A DNA stretch of 64,000 bases. Origin: Paracoccus marinus (GTDB lineage: Bacteria > Pseudomonadota > Alphaproteobacteria > Rhodobacterales > Rhodobacteraceae). The stretch covers positions 372,001 through 436,000 of the forward strand of contig NZ_VJYZ01000033.1 of NCBI RefSeq assembly GCF_007018965.1, in the 5' to 3' direction. A program made the translations under genes and the position numbers. Shown here one piece after another: positions 51,014 through 61,223 of this stretch; position 1 is the stretch's first letter, and every line of letters begins with the position of its first letter. A model generated the notes under the pieces. The model saw nothing but the letters and a program-made list of their open reading frames with translations, made no database searches and had not been told where the DNA came from.

Positions 51014-53290
51014 ATGGCGGTGGCGCAGTCAAGGCGCATCCATTGGGACAGGCTGGCAGGGCTGCGCCGCATGCGGCGGGTGCAGACCGTGGCCACGGTG
51101 GGCCTTGCCGTGCTGGGCCCGGTCCTTGCGCTCGCGACCTTCGCCGTACTGGGCCCGCTGGACGAGCCGACCGACAGCACCACCCTGCGGCTCGTGCTGC
51201 TGGCGGACTTCATCTACCTTCTGCTGCTGACCGGGCTCGTGGTCGCGCGGCTGGCGCGGATGGCCGTCGCCCGCCGCAACGCCGCCGCCGGATCGCGGCT
51301 GCACATGCGGCTGGTCGGCGTCTTTGCCGGCATTGCGCTGATCCCCACCGTGCTGGTCGCGCTGTTCGCGGGCCTGACCGTCAACATCGGCCTTGAGGGC
51401 TGGTTCTCGACCCGGGTGCAGTCGGTCGTGTCCAGCTCGCTGTCGGCCGCCGAGGCCTATCAGGACGAACACCGCCGCGACCTCGTGTCGGATGCGCGGA
51501 TGCTGGCCGGGCTGCTGGATTCCGCCGCCGCCGAGAACCCGCTGATCGACGACGGCAGCGTCCGCGCGCTGCTGTCGCAGGGGCAGGCCCGGATCCAGCG
51601 CGGCCTGCGCGAGGCGTATGTCATCGACGGCGGCGGCGCGATCCGCGCGCGGGGCGAACGGTCCTACCTGTTCGGGTACGAGGCGCCGGCGCCCGCCCAG
51701 TTCGACACCGCCGCAAGGTCCGGCCTGCTGCTGATCCAGGACTGGCAGAACAACGAGTTCCGGGCGCTCGTCCCGCTGAAGGGGATACCCGACCGCTTTC
51801 TTTACGTGACCCGCGACGTGGACGGCGACCTCTTGGGCCTTCTGGACGACACGCGCGAGACGGTGGGGCTGTATCAGCAGCTGGAAAAAGTCCGCGGCAA
51901 GGTCCTGTTCGAGTTCTCGCTGGTCTATCTCAGCTTCGCGCTGTTGCTCGTGGCGGCCGCGATCTGGATGGGCATGTGGTTCGCCGAACGCCTGTCGCGC
52001 CCCATCGGCCGGCTGGCGGCGGCGTCCGAACAGATCGGGCGCGGCAATCTGGACGTGCAGGTGCCCGAACTGGATACGGGGGACGAGATCCAGACGCTGG
52101 GCGCCAGTTTCAACCACATGACCCGGCAATTGAAGCAGCAGCACGAGGAACTGGTCGCCACCTACCGCGCCGCCGACGAACAGCGGCGGCTGTTCGATAA
52201 CGTGCTGAGCTCGGTCACGCCGGGCGTGGTGGGGCTGGACGCGACGGGCGGCATCGACTTCCTGAACCGCTCGGCCCACCGGCTGGTCGGCCTTGACCCG
52301 CGCCGCGACATCGACCGCCCGCTGCCCGAGGCTGTGCCCGAGTTCGCGCCGCTGTTCGACCGTGTCACCGGTTCGGTCGCGGAATCGGTGCAGGACGAGG
52401 TGCGGATCACCCGCGACGGGCGGATCGAAAGCCTGCTCGTCCGCATCGCGGTGCGACGCGGCGCAGAAGGCGAGGTCGAGGGCTACGTGATCGCCTTTGA
52501 CGACGTGACCGAACTTGTCACCGCGCAGCGCATGGCCGCCTGGGGCGACGTCGCCCGCCGCGTCGCGCACGAGATCAAGAACCCGCTGACCCCGATCCAG
52601 CTTTCGGCCGAGCGCATCCGCCGCAAGGTCGCCCGGATCGTCCCCGAGGGCGAGACGCGCGAGGCGCTGGACCAGCTTGTCGGCATCATCATCCGCCAGA
52701 CCAACGACCTGCGCCGGATCGTGGACGAATTCAGCCGCTTCGCCCGGATGCCCGAACCCGACCGCAAGGAAGTCGACCTTGCCCGGCTGATGCGCGACGC
52801 CGTGATTTTGCAGCAGGACGCGGTCGCGGGCGGGATCAGGGCCGACATCCCGGACGCCCCCGTGATCGTCGATTGCGACGGGGGGATGATGGGGCAGGTG
52901 TTCACCAACCTTCTCAAGAACGCGGCCGAGGCGGTGCGCGACCGGCCCGCGGGCGACTGGGTCGCCTGCGTCAGCGCCGCCATGAACGCGCAACCCGACG
53001 CGGTCACGATCACCATCACCGACAACGGCGTGGGCCTGCCCCAGGACCGCACCCGGCTGTTCGAGCCCTACGTGACCATGAAGCAGGGGGGCACCGGCCT
53101 TGGCCTGCCGATCGTCAAGAAGATCGTCGAGGAACACGGCGGCAGCCTGACCCTGACCGATGCAGAACCCGACGCCGCGGGTCACCGCGGCGCCAAGGCC
53201 GAGATCCGGCTACCCCGCGAACGCCAGCCCGTCCGGCTGACCCAGTCGCGCAAGACCAGACCAGAGCAGGAGGCACAGGCATATGAGTGA
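51014..53290 (+). CDS. ntrY: Nitrogen regulation sensor histidine kinase NtrY
   Basis: A 758-residue membrane kinase. Membrane helices are near residues 25-45, 57-77, 90-115 and 290-320. A periplasmic sensor region of roughly 170 residues lies between the third and fourth helices. A HAMP domain ([22 protein letters not shown]) is followed by a PAS domain (about 390-510), phospho-His in [33 protein letters not shown] and GTGLGLPIV. It pairs with NtrX in nitrogen, redox and cell-envelope control in alphaproteobacteria. The 83-nt gap after ntrC has no terminator. Its stop overlaps the ntrX start by 8 nt. Confidence 0.95.
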   Translation: MAVAQSRRIHWDRLAGLRRMRRVQTVATVGLAVLGPVLALATFAVLGPLDEPTDSTTLRLVLLADFIYLLLLTGLVVARLARMAVARRNAAAGSRLHMRLVGVFAGIALIPTVLVALFAGLTVNIGLEGWFSTRVQSVVSSSLSAAEAYQDEHRRDLVSDARMLAGLLDSAAAENPLIDDGSVRALLSQGQARIQRGLREAYVIDGGGAIRARGERSYLFGYEAPAPAQFDTAARSGLLLIQDWQNNEFRALVPLKGIPDRFLYVTRDVDGDLLGLLDDTRETVGLYQQLEKVRGKVLFEFSLVYLSFALLLVAAAIWMGMWFAERLSRPIGRLAAASEQIGRGNLDVQVPELDTGDEIQTLGASFNHMTRQLKQQHEELVATYRAADEQRRLFDNVLSSVTPGVVGLDATGGIDFLNRSAHRLVGLDPRRDIDRPLPEAVPEFAPLFDRVTGSVAESVQDEVRITRDGRIESLLVRIAVRRGAEGEVEGYVIAFDDVTELVTAQRMAAWGDVARRVAHEIKNPLTPIQLSAERIRRKVARIVPEGETREALDQLVGIIIRQTNDLRRIVDEFSRFARMPEPDRKEVDLARLMRDAVILQQDAVAGGIRADIPDAPVIVDCDGGMMGQVFTNLLKNAAEAVRDRPAGDWVACVSAAMNAQPDAVTITITDNGVGLPQDRTRLFEPYVTMKQGGTGLGLPIVKKIVEEHGGSLTLTDAEPDAAGHRGAKAEIRLPRERQPVRLTQSRKTRPEQEAQAYE

Positions 53291-54674
53291 CATTCTGATC
53301 GTCGACGACGAACGCGACATCCGCGAACTGATCGCGGACATCCTTCAGGACGAGGGGTTTTCGACCCGCCTTGCCGCCAACAGCGACGAGGCGCTGGCGT
53401 CGATCAACGCGGCCCAGCCCGCGCTGATGATCCTCGACATCTGGCTCAAGGACAGCCGGATGGACGGGCTCGACATCCTCAAGCACGCCAAGGCAAACAA
53501 TCCCGACGTGCCGGTCGTCATCATATCGGGCCACGGCAACATCGAGATCGCGGTCGCCGCCATCCGGCAGGGCGCCTACGACTTCATCGAAAAGCCGTTC
53601 AACATCGACCAGCTGATGGTCGTGATCCGCCGGGCGATGGAAACCAGCCGCCTGCGCCGCGAAAACGCGACGCTGCGCCGCCGCGACAGCTCGCCCGCCG
53701 AGATGCTGGGCCATTCCGGGCCGTTCCGGCGCCTGCGCGACAATCTCGACAAGGTCGCGCGGTCGAACGGTCGGGTGATGCTGACGGGCGAGCCGGGGTC
53801 GGGCAAGGAACTCGCCGCCCGCTACATCCACGCCCACAGCGCCCGCGCCGAGGCGCCGTTCGTCATCGTCCCCTGCGCCACCATCGAACCCGAGCGGATG
53901 GAGGAGGTGCTGTTCGGCCGGGAATCGCCCGAGCGCGGCGTGGAGCCCGGCCTGCTGGAACAGGCGCATGGCGGCTTCATCTACTTCGACGAGGTCGCGG
54001 ACATGCCGCTGGGCACGCAGCCCAAGATCCTGAGGGTCCTGACCGAGCAGCAGTTCCAGCGGTCGGGTGGGACCGACCGGGTGCGGGTTGACCTGCGCGT
54101 CCTCAGCTCGACAAACCGCGATCTCGCCCACGAGATCGAGGTCGGCCGCTTCCGGCAGGAGCTTTACGACCGCCTGAACGTCGTCCCGATCGCGGTACCG
54201 TCCTTGGGCGACCGGCGCGAGGATATCGGCGCGCTCGCCCGCCGCTTCATCGAACAGTTCCATGTGACGCAGGGGCTGCCGCTGCGCGACCTGCCCGACG
54301 ACACCGTGACGGTGCTGCACACGATGCGCTGGCCCGGCAACATCCGCCAGCTTCGCAACGTGATCGAGCGGGTGCTGATCCTTGGCGAGGGGAACGGTCC
54401 GATCCAGCCGGGCGAGCTAGAGCCGCAGTCGGGCGCAGGCGAGAACGGCGACAGCCTTGCGCTTGGCAATCGCATCACCAGCCTGCCCCTGCGGGACGCG
54501 CGCGAGTTGTTCGAGCGGGAATACCTGCTGGCGCAGATCGAGCGTTTCGGCGGCAACATCAGCCGCACCGCGCATTTTGTGGGCATGGAACGCAGCGCGC
54601 TGCATCGCAAGCTGAAGTCGCTGGGCGTCGTCGGCGGCATGCGCGCGGAAGAGGAACTGATGGCGGCGAAGTAG
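53283..54674 (+). CDS. ntrX: Nitrogen regulator NtrX lacking the GAFTGA loop
   Basis: A 463-residue response regulator and partner of NtrY. Acceptor D52 is in LMILDIWLKDS, Lys in FIEKPFN. The AAA+ core has Walker A GEPGSGKE (169-176) and Walker B GGFIYFDEVADM. Between them the L1 loop reads EVLFGRESPERGVEPGLLEQ (208-227) without GAFTGA. A C-terminal Fis-type HTH (NISRTAHFVGMERSALHRKLKSLGV) remains. Like NtrC here, it therefore seems unable to remodel sigma-54 polymerase and probably works as an ordinary activator or repressor. Last gene of the ntr operon and convergent with hflX. Confidence 0.94.
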   Translation: MSDILIVDDERDIRELIADILQDEGFSTRLAANSDEALASINAAQPALMILDIWLKDSRMDGLDILKHAKANNPDVPVVIISGHGNIEIAVAAIRQGAYDFIEKPFNIDQLMVVIRRAMETSRLRRENATLRRRDSSPAEMLGHSGPFRRLRDNLDKVARSNGRVMLTGEPGSGKELAARYIHAHSARAEAPFVIVPCATIEPERMEEVLFGRESPERGVEPGLLEQAHGGFIYFDEVADMPLGTQPKILRVLTEQQFQRSGGTDRVRVDLRVLSSTNRDLAHEIEVGRFRQELYDRLNVVPIAVPSLGDRREDIGALARRFIEQFHVTQGLPLRDLPDDTVTVLHTMRWPGNIRQLRNVIERVLILGEGNGPIQPGELEPQSGAGENGDSLALGNRITSLPLRDARELFEREYLLAQIERFGGNISRTAHFVGMERSALHRKLKSLGVVGGMRAEEELMAAK

Positions 54675-54723
54675 CCGCCGCCATCACTCCGCCATCATCC
54701 CGTGGTCGCCCCGCCGGCCGCGC

Positions 54724-56136
54724 TCAGTCGCGGCCCAGCGGGTCCCAGCCGCCCGGCGTCCGGGTCGGCCCATCGTCATCCTCGTCGTCATCGGCGTCCG
54801 CGTCATCGCGGTCGGTGCCGTTTAGCGCCTCGAACGCGGATTGCTGGCGCCGGGTCCAGGTGACGAACATGCGCTGCCCGTCCTCGGTCGCTTCCTCGGA
54901 CCGGACGACGCCCAGGTCGTGCAGCCAGGCGCGGCGGCGACCGTCCGAGAACGGGATCGTCACCTCGCCATCGACGCGCGGCTCGTCCAGCACGTCGGCC
55001 AGCCGCAGGTCGATGGCGGCGATCAGGTCGTCCAGGCCCTCGCCGGTCAGCGCCGACACCGCCTGCACGTCGTCGCGCCGCGCGTCGGTGCGGCGAAGGG
55101 CCGCGCGGATATCTGGCGACAGCGCGTCGATCTTGTTCCAGATCTCGATCAGCGCCACGTCCTCTTCCACGCCCAGGCTTTCCAGGATCTCGCCCACATC
55201 CCCGGCCTGTTCCTCGGTTTCCGGGTGGCTGATATCGCGGACGTGCAGGATCAGATCGGCCTCCAGCACCTCTTCCAGCGTCGCGCGAAAGGCCGCGACC
55301 AGCTGCGTCGGCAGGTCGCTGATGAAGCCCACCGTGTCGGACAGGATGATCCTGCGGCCCTTGGCCTCGCCGTCGGGGCCGGGCAGGTTGATCGCCCGCA
55401 TGGTCGGGTCGAGGGTCGCGAACAGCATGTCCTTGGCCAGTACGTCCGCCCCGGTCAGGCGGTTGAACAGCGTGGACTTGCCGGCGTTGGTGTAACCCAC
55501 CAGCGCCACGATCGGGTAGGGGACCTTGGCGCGTGCCGCGCGGTGCAGGGTGCGGGTGCGGACCACGCGGTCAAGCTGACGGCGAAGGCGGATCATCTGG
55601 TCGTCGATGGCGCGGCGGTCAGCCTCGATCTGCGTCTCTCCGGGGCCGCCGACGAAGCCGAAGCCGCCGCGCTGCCGTTCGAGGTGGGTCCAGGCGCGCA
55701 CCAGCCGCGTCCGCTGATAGCTGAGCGCGGCCAGTTCAACCTGCAGCACGCCTTCGCGGGTGCGGGCGCGGTCGGCGAAGATTTCGAGGATCAACCCGGT
55801 CCGGTCCAGGATCTTGACGTCCCATTCCTTTTCCAGGTTGCGCTGCTGCACCGGGCTGACCGGGCCGTCGATCAGCACCAGCTCGGCCTCGGCCTCTTTC
55901 AGCGCGGTGCCCAGCTCGTCGAGCTTGCCCGACGAGAACAGCATCCCCGGCGACGGATTGCGCAGCCGCGCGACCGTGGCGCCCACCACGTCCAGCGCGG
56001 GCAGCGCCCGGGCCAGCGCGACCGCTTCTTCCAGCGCCAGGTCGGGCGAGCGGCGCTGGTCGCGGCGGTCGCCCATGTCGGGGTGGATGACGAAGGCCCG
56101 GGTGGGAAGCGCGACGGTTGACTGCGCCTCGACCAC
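54724..56136 (-). CDS. hflX: Ribosome-associated GTPase HflX
   Basis: A 470-residue GTPase that splits stalled or hibernating ribosomes. The N-domain (TRAFVIHPDM, SSGKLDELG, DGPVSPVQQRNLEKEW, RTGLILEIFADRARTREG) is followed by a Gly-rich linker GGFGFVGGPGE. The G domain has G1 GYTNAGKST, G3 DTVGF and G4 NKID. An acidic tail DRDDADADDDEDDD ends the protein. The start GTG 56136 directly follows the hfq stop (TGA-GTG), a classical hfq-hflX arrangement. Convergent with ntrX. Confidence 0.96.
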   Translation of the reverse strand: MVEAQSTVALPTRAFVIHPDMGDRRDQRRSPDLALEEAVALARALPALDVVGATVARLRNPSPGMLFSSGKLDELGTALKEAEAELVLIDGPVSPVQQRNLEKEWDVKILDRTGLILEIFADRARTREGVLQVELAALSYQRTRLVRAWTHLERQRGGFGFVGGPGETQIEADRRAIDDQMIRLRRQLDRVVRTRTLHRAARAKVPYPIVALVGYTNAGKSTLFNRLTGADVLAKDMLFATLDPTMRAINLPGPDGEAKGRRIILSDTVGFISDLPTQLVAAFRATLEEVLEADLILHVRDISHPETEEQAGDVGEILESLGVEEDVALIEIWNKIDALSPDIRAALRRTDARRDDVQAVSALTGEGLDDLIAAIDLRLADVLDEPRVDGEVTIPFSDGRRRAWLHDLGVVRSEEATEDGQRMFVTWTRRQQSAFEALNGTDRDDADADDDEDDDGPTRTPGGWDPLGRD

Positions 56137-56370
56137 TCAGTCGTCGCCTTCGTAAAGGCTGATCGGCTGGCCGGGCATGATGGTCGAAATGGCGTGCTTG
56201 TAGACCAGCTGGGACTGCCCGTCGCGGCGCAGCAACACGCAGAAGTTGTCGAACCAGGTGATGACGCCTTGCAGCTTGACCCCGTTGATCAGGAAGATCG
56301 TGACCGGGACCTTGGCCTTGCGAACATGATTGAGGAACGCGTCCTGAAGGTTCTGTTTGTCGCCAGCCAT
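56137..56370 (-). CDS. hfq: RNA chaperone Hfq
   Basis: A 77-residue Sm-like hexamer subunit that pairs small RNAs with target messages. The Sm1 region [27 protein letters not shown] and the Sm2 region with [10 protein letters not shown] are intact, including the proximal-face YKHA motif. I chose ATG 56370 (AAAAGG about 8 nt upstream) over an in-frame GTG three codons earlier that would overlap the ribosome site. First gene of hfq-hflX. A promoter is visible at 56410-56438. Confidence 0.97.
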   Translation of the reverse strand: MAGDKQNLQDAFLNHVRKAKVPVTIFLINGVKLQGVITWFDNFCVLLRRDGQSQLVYKHAISTIMPGQPISLYEGDD

Positions 56371-56409
56371 TGGCGTCACCTTTTCTTGTTGGTCAGTCTG
56401 ACAGAATCA

Positions 56410-56438
56410 CATTTATGCGAGCGGCCGCTTTGGCGCAA
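56410..56438 (-). promoter_or_regulatory. Probable hfq promoter
   Basis: On the minus strand TTGCGC (56433-56438) and TAAATG (56410-56415) are spaced by 17 nt, ending 40 nt before the hfq start. The spacer contains the palindrome AGCGGCCGCT. Confidence 0.45.
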
Positions 56439-56497
56439 GCAGGCCCCGGATACGTGGTGAACGAGCTCAGAAACTGTGGCGCGCGAATGCCCGCATC

Positions 56498-58153
56498 CTA
56501 TCGCTTCCACAACCCCGGCGAGAGCATGGCGAGCAGCGCCAGCGTCTCGATCCGTCCCGCGACCATCGCCCCGGCCAGCACCGACTTGGTGAACACGGTC
56601 AGCCCGCCCCAGCCGGCCCACGGCGCCCCGGCCGCGCCCGCGTCGGTGTGGTAGGCCTGGATCAGCGGGATCGCCTCGGCCAGGGGGCCGGTGTTGGTCA
56701 GCGCGGCGACCGACAGGATCGTCGCCGTTTCCAGCCGGATCGGCCGGATCGTCACCAGAATGACGACGAGCGCCAGCGAGACCGCGAACAGCATGAAGAA
56801 GATGAACGCGAGATGCGCGCCGCCGTGTCGCAGCTGCCGCGCGCGCGCGCCCCCGCCCGCGACCGAGGCGGGGTGGACGATGCGTTCCAGTTCGCGCTTG
56901 CTGTGGCGGGCGAGCGCATAGACCCGCAAAAGCTTGACCCCGCCTGCCGCGGTGGCAACGCCGCCGCCCATCATCGCAAGACCCGCGAGCATCAGCCCAG
57001 GCGCAGCCAGCCCCGACCAGGCGCGCGCGCCTTCCCAGTGGATCGAGGTCCAGCCTGTCGTGGTCAGGAACGACAGCGCGCTGAAGGCGGCCCCCCACGC
57101 GGCCGCGAGCGCGCGCGCCACGTCGCCGATCACGCCGGGCGCCGTCGCCTCGGGCGGGGTGACCGGATCGATGACGCCCATCGCGCCCAAGGCCGGGCGG
57201 ATCAGCAGCACCAGCGTCACCGACAGGACGAGGCCCGCCGCCATCCGCACCTCGGGGTCGTCGCGCAGGGTGGGGCCGATCTGCAGCTCGTCCCCGCCGG
57301 GCCAGGGGCGGCGGGTAAGCGCGGGCAGCAGGAACAGGGCGATCACCGCCTCGGCCGCGACACCGCCGCCCGGCGCGCCGACCGGACCGTCCAGCGGGGA
57401 AATGCCGCTGGTCGACAGGGTTCCCATGGCGCGGCACAACGCGACGAGGCCCGGATCGCCCAGCACCAGCAGCGCCAGCCACAGCGCCCCGGTCAGGCCC
57501 ACATAGACCGGCGCGATCTCGGCCCCCCAACGCCACATGCGGTTGCCCGGATCGGCCGAGATCCGGCGGATGCGGCTGTCCGGGCGCGGCACCCGGTGGG
57601 GCGAGGATCTGCTGGGCCGCGGATCGTCGGCGCGGTCGGCCGCGATGGCGGTGCCGGTGTCCGACACGATCTCGAACCCGCCGACATGGATCGGCGCCAA
57701 AAGCGCGATTGCCGCGACCAGCACGAACAGCCCGCCGAGCCAGCCGACCGTCGCCCGCCACAGGTGCAGCGTCGGGTCGAGAAGGTCGGGCGCATAAAGC
57801 GAGGCGCCGGTGGTGGTCAGGCAGGACAGCATTTCCCACCAGGCGTTGAACAGCCCGGTGTCGGGCATCGCGATGGCGAACGGGACGGCCAGCAGCAGCG
57901 GCAGCAGGACATAGGCGCCCAGCATGGTCGGCAGGACCGCGCGGGTCCGGTCGGCGGGCGGCCGTCCCGCCATCGCGATGGACAGAAGCGTCAGGATCAG
58001 CGTGCAGCCGATCGCGCTGTGCAGGAAGATGCGCGCGATCCGCCAGTCGGACGCGACCGCCGCATGGGCGGCAGGCACCAGCATCGACAGCGACGCGATC
58101 AGCGCGAGCTGCAGGATGATCGGCAGGCGGATCAGGCGCTGGCGGCGAGGCAT
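56498..58153 (-). CDS. trkH: Trk potassium uptake protein TrkH/TrkG
   Basis: A 551-residue channel-like transporter with many membrane helices and the four pore loops of the TrkH/KtrB fold. Recognisable filter regions are CLTTTGASLYAP, GTLSTSGISPLDG and SFLTTTGWTSIHW, with NTGPLAEAI in the fourth repeat. The N-terminus MPRRQRLIRLPIILQL is the chosen start. It brings in potassium with protons under control of TrkA, encoded directly upstream with a 14-nt gap. A short Arg/Ser-rich loop near residues 180-210 is unusual but lies between domains. Confidence 0.92.
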   Translation of the reverse strand: MPRRQRLIRLPIILQLALIASLSMLVPAAHAAVASDWRIARIFLHSAIGCTLILTLLSIAMAGRPPADRTRAVLPTMLGAYVLLPLLLAVPFAIAMPDTGLFNAWWEMLSCLTTTGASLYAPDLLDPTLHLWRATVGWLGGLFVLVAAIALLAPIHVGGFEIVSDTGTAIAADRADDPRPSRSSPHRVPRPDSRIRRISADPGNRMWRWGAEIAPVYVGLTGALWLALLVLGDPGLVALCRAMGTLSTSGISPLDGPVGAPGGGVAAEAVIALFLLPALTRRPWPGGDELQIGPTLRDDPEVRMAAGLVLSVTLVLLIRPALGAMGVIDPVTPPEATAPGVIGDVARALAAAWGAAFSALSFLTTTGWTSIHWEGARAWSGLAAPGLMLAGLAMMGGGVATAAGGVKLLRVYALARHSKRELERIVHPASVAGGGARARQLRHGGAHLAFIFFMLFAVSLALVVILVTIRPIRLETATILSVAALTNTGPLAEAIPLIQAYHTDAGAAGAPWAGWGGLTVFTKSVLAGAMVAGRIETLALLAMLSPGLWKR

Positions 58154-58167
58154 GGCGCGGGGGGCCG

Positions 58168-59544
58168 TCAGAAATAGTCGATGCCGACCTGCAGCATCCC
58201 GTCGATCGTGTCCACGTCGCCGTTCAGCGCAAAGATCAGCACCACGTCGCCCGCGTCGATCCTGAGACCGGGCAGCGGCTTCACGATCCGGTCGCCCTTC
58301 TGCACGGCGGCGATCAGGGCGCCGGCGGGCAGGTCGAGTTCGCAGATCAGGCGGCCGGCAAAGCCGGAACTCGGCAGCACCTGCGCCTCGATCAATTCGG
58401 CCTCGGCGTCGCCGATGGAATAAAGGTCGCGCACCCGGCCGTGGCGGATGTGGCGCAGGATCGTGCTGACGGTCGCGGCGCGCGGGTCGACATAGGCGTC
58501 GATCCCCAGGGGCCCGCGCAAGGGGATCAGCGTCGGGTCGTTGAGAAGCGACACCACCATCCCCGCGCCGAGCTGGCGGGCGCGCACCGCGCCCAGCAGG
58601 TTCGTCTTGTCGTCCTGCGTCAGCATCAGGACCGCGTCGGCGCGCGCCACCCCCGCCTCGACCAGCAGGTCGGCAGACATCCCGTCGCCCTGAAGCACGA
58701 CCACCCGTTCCAGCGTGTCGGCCGCGGCCTCTGCCTGGGTGCGGTCGCGTTCGATCAGCTTGGCGTTCAGGCGCGGCAGCTTCTTTTCGATCGCCTGCGC
58801 GACCGCGAGCCCCACGTTCCCCGCGCCCACGATGATGACGCGCTGCGGCCGGGCGGTGGGCTTGCCGAACCGTTCCAGCGTACGCTCGACCTCCTCGATC
58901 GGGCAGACGACATAGATCTCGTCGCCTGGGTAAAGCTCGTCGGCGGGTTCGGGCGCGAACAGGCGGCCGGCGCGGCGGATGCCGACTACCAGCGCCTTGT
59001 TGTCGATGAACATGTCGTCGAGCTGGCGCAGCGAGGCGTTGAGAATCGGGCAGTCGTGATCCAGCGCCAGGCCCAGCATCAGGACCCGGTCCTTCATGAA
59101 GGTCTCGACGTCGAAGGTCGCGGGCGCCTGCAGGCGCTGCATGGCGGCGCGCGCGACCTCGCGTTCGGGGCTGATGACGACGTCGATGGGCAGGTTCGCG
59201 GTGCCGTACATGCCCGCGTAGGACGGGTCCAGATAGGACGCCGCGCGCAGCCGTGCGATCTTGCGCGGGATCTGGAAGACTGCGTGCGCGATCTCGCAGG
59301 CGACGATGTTGATCTCGTCCGAATGAGTCGCGGCGATGAGAAGGTCGCAGTCGGCGGCGCCGGCGCGGGCGAGGACGTCGGGGTGGCTGGCGAAACCCGC
59401 AATTCCCTGGACGTCCAGCATGTCGGTCGCGCGGCGGATCAGGTCGGCATCGGTGTCGATGACGGTGATGTCGTTGCGCTCGCCGCTCAGGTGGCGCGCG
59501 ATCTGCCAGCCGACCTGTCCTGCCCCGCAGATGATGATCTTCAT
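58168..59544 (-). CDS. trkA: Trk system potassium transporter TrkA
   Basis: A 458-residue cytosolic regulatory subunit with two RCK_N plus RCK_C units. The first Rossmann motif is IIICGAGQVGWQIARHL (residues 3-19) and the second VIIVGAGNVGLAVAQAI (near 236). Each is followed by an acidic nucleotide-binding strand end (VIDTD, LIERD). It binds NAD(H)/ATP and gates TrkH. It lies upstream of trkH in the same transcript. The 158-nt gap before it carries no terminator with a U-run. Confidence 0.95.
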   Translation of the reverse strand: MKIIICGAGQVGWQIARHLSGERNDITVIDTDADLIRRATDMLDVQGIAGFASHPDVLARAGAADCDLLIAATHSDEINIVACEIAHAVFQIPRKIARLRAASYLDPSYAGMYGTANLPIDVVISPEREVARAAMQRLQAPATFDVETFMKDRVLMLGLALDHDCPILNASLRQLDDMFIDNKALVVGIRRAGRLFAPEPADELYPGDEIYVVCPIEEVERTLERFGKPTARPQRVIIVGAGNVGLAVAQAIEKKLPRLNAKLIERDRTQAEAAADTLERVVVLQGDGMSADLLVEAGVARADAVLMLTQDDKTNLLGAVRARQLGAGMVVSLLNDPTLIPLRGPLGIDAYVDPRAATVSTILRHIRHGRVRDLYSIGDAEAELIEAQVLPSSGFAGRLICELDLPAGALIAAVQKGDRIVKPLPGLRIDAGDVVLIFALNGDVDTIDGMLQVGIDYF

Positions 59545-59702
59545 GAGCGCACTCCGGTTGCGGCAAGGCTTAGGCGGAAACCGACCGGCGGGGCAATGGC
59601 GTCGGGGGGCCGTGCCGCGCGGCGGACATGCGGCGTTGCGTGGGCGGGGCGGGCCGCGCGGCCGTGGCGGACCGGGCCGTGGCCGCCGACGGGGCCCGGC
59701 GC

Positions 59703-61223
59703 CTAGGTCTCGCGCAGCGCGCGCGAGAAATAGTCGGTCAGCGGTTTCAGCAGATAGGCCATCGGGCTGCGCTCGCCGGTCTGGATGAACACCTCGACCG
59801 GCATCCCCGGCACCAGCGCCGCATCGCCCAGCCGCGCGAGCTCTTCGGGAGAGATCGTGACCTCGGCGCGGTAGTAGGGGACGCCTGTGGTCTGGTCGGT
59901 CACCGCGTCGGCCGAGACGTTGGCGAGCGTGCCGCCGATCTCGGGCGTCGTGCGCGACGACAGCGCCGACATCCGCAGCATCACGTCCTGCCCGGTCCTG
60001 ACCTCGTCCACGTGCAGGGGCGAGACGCGGGCCGCGACCACGAGCGGGCGGTCCTGCGGCACCAGGAACATGATCGGATCGGCCGGCCGGATGACCGAAC
60101 GGGGGGTCGTCACCTGCATCTCGTGGACGATCCCGGACACCGGGGCGCGGATGTCGAGGCGCGCGATCTGTTCCGTCAGGCCGCGGCGACGCTCGGCCAG
60201 TTCCAGTTCGCGGTAGCCCTGGTCGCGCAGGTCGGTCTCGGCGCTTTCGCGGCGTTCCGAGGATTGCTGAAGCTGCGTGATCCCGATCTCGGTGCGCCGG
60301 GTCTCGCCTTGCGCGCGGGACGCGGCCAGTTCGCCCAGCTGCCCGTCAAGGCTCGCGGCCTCGCGTTCCAGCGCCAGCACGCGCGGCGCCTGCGCCAGCC
60401 CTTTTTCCAGAAGCGTGCGCTGGTCGGTCAGTTCGCGCTCGATCAGGTCGCGCTGGGTGCGGGTCGCGGCTTCCTGCGCCTCAATCCCGACGATCTGTTC
60501 GGTGACCTGCTGCGCCTGCTGTTCCAGCTGGTCCAGCGATTGCTTCAGCGTGTCGCGGCGGGCGTCGAACAGGCTGGTCTGCCCGTCCAGCAGTTCCTGC
60601 AGGGCAGGACGCTCGGCCAGGCTGTCGGTCAGTTCGGGCGGGAACCGGGGGGCGTCGGCGGTGTCGCGCTCGGCCTCCAGCCGGCCGCGGCGGGCGAGGA
60701 TCTCGAAATACTGGCCCTCGACGATCGCAAGCTCGGTCCTGAGCAATTCGCCGTCGAGCCGGACGAGGGTGTCGCCCGCCTTGACCGGCTGGCCTTCGCG
60801 CACGAGGATCGCGTCCACCACGCCGCCATCGGGGTGCTGGACGATTTGGCGATGGCGCTCGACCTCGATCTGGCCCGGCGAGACGACCGCGCCCGAGATG
60901 CGCGAGAATGTGGCCCAGCCGCCGAAGCCACCCACCAGGATGAGCAGGCTGACGAGCCCCAGCGTCAGGGTGCCGCCGACCGGCCAGCGCCTGCGCGCGG
61001 CCTCGCGCGGCGGAACGGCAGGGGCAGGGGGCGGGGCAGGGACAGGGGGGCGGGGGGCCGTCGCTGCGCGGGCGGCAAAGGGGTAATGCGCGGGTCGGCC
61101 GGCGGCGCGGTTCGTGGGCAGCGTGGTGCCGGTGCCGGCGGTGCCCGCGGGTGCGGGGGCGGGCGACACGGCGCCGGAAGGGACCGGGCCCACGGGCAGG
61201 TTCGCGTCGTTCTTGCCGGTCAT
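59703..61223 (-). CDS. HlyD/PrtE-family type I secretion membrane fusion protein
   Basis: A 506-residue adaptor. Residues 1-75 form a Pro/Ala-rich cytosolic tail, then one membrane helix (about 84-104, LTLGLVSLLILVGGFGG). The first half of the lipoyl domain is near 110-150 (GQIEVERHRQIVQHPDGGVVDAILVREGQPVKAGD) and a long coiled-coil hairpin spans about 150-310. The second lipoyl half and beta-barrel follow (DIRAPVSGIVHEMQV; PGMPVEVFIQTGERS). It bridges the ABC exporter and an outer-membrane TolC protein. It overlaps the ABC gene by ATGA. No RTX substrate or TolC gene is in the window. Confidence 0.93.
   Translation of the reverse strand: MTGKNDANLPVGPVPSGAVSPAPAPAGTAGTGTTLPTNRAAGRPAHYPFAARAATAPRPPVPAPPPAPAVPPREAARRRWPVGGTLTLGLVSLLILVGGFGGWATFSRISGAVVSPGQIEVERHRQIVQHPDGGVVDAILVREGQPVKAGDTLVRLDGELLRTELAIVEGQYFEILARRGRLEAERDTADAPRFPPELTDSLAERPALQELLDGQTSLFDARRDTLKQSLDQLEQQAQQVTEQIVGIEAQEAATRTQRDLIERELTDQRTLLEKGLAQAPRVLALEREAASLDGQLGELAASRAQGETRRTEIGITQLQQSSERRESAETDLRDQGYRELELAERRRGLTEQIARLDIRAPVSGIVHEMQVTTPRSVIRPADPIMFLVPQDRPLVVAARVSPLHVDEVRTGQDVMLRMSALSSRTTPEIGGTLANVSADAVTDQTTGVPYYRAEVTISPEELARLGDAALVPGMPVEVFIQTGERSPMAYLLKPLTDYFSRALRET

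Noticed and set aside
47348..54674. Nitrogen fixation locus
   Set aside because: nifR3-ntrBC naming suggests it, but no nif genes are present. The operon is general nitrogen control in this group.
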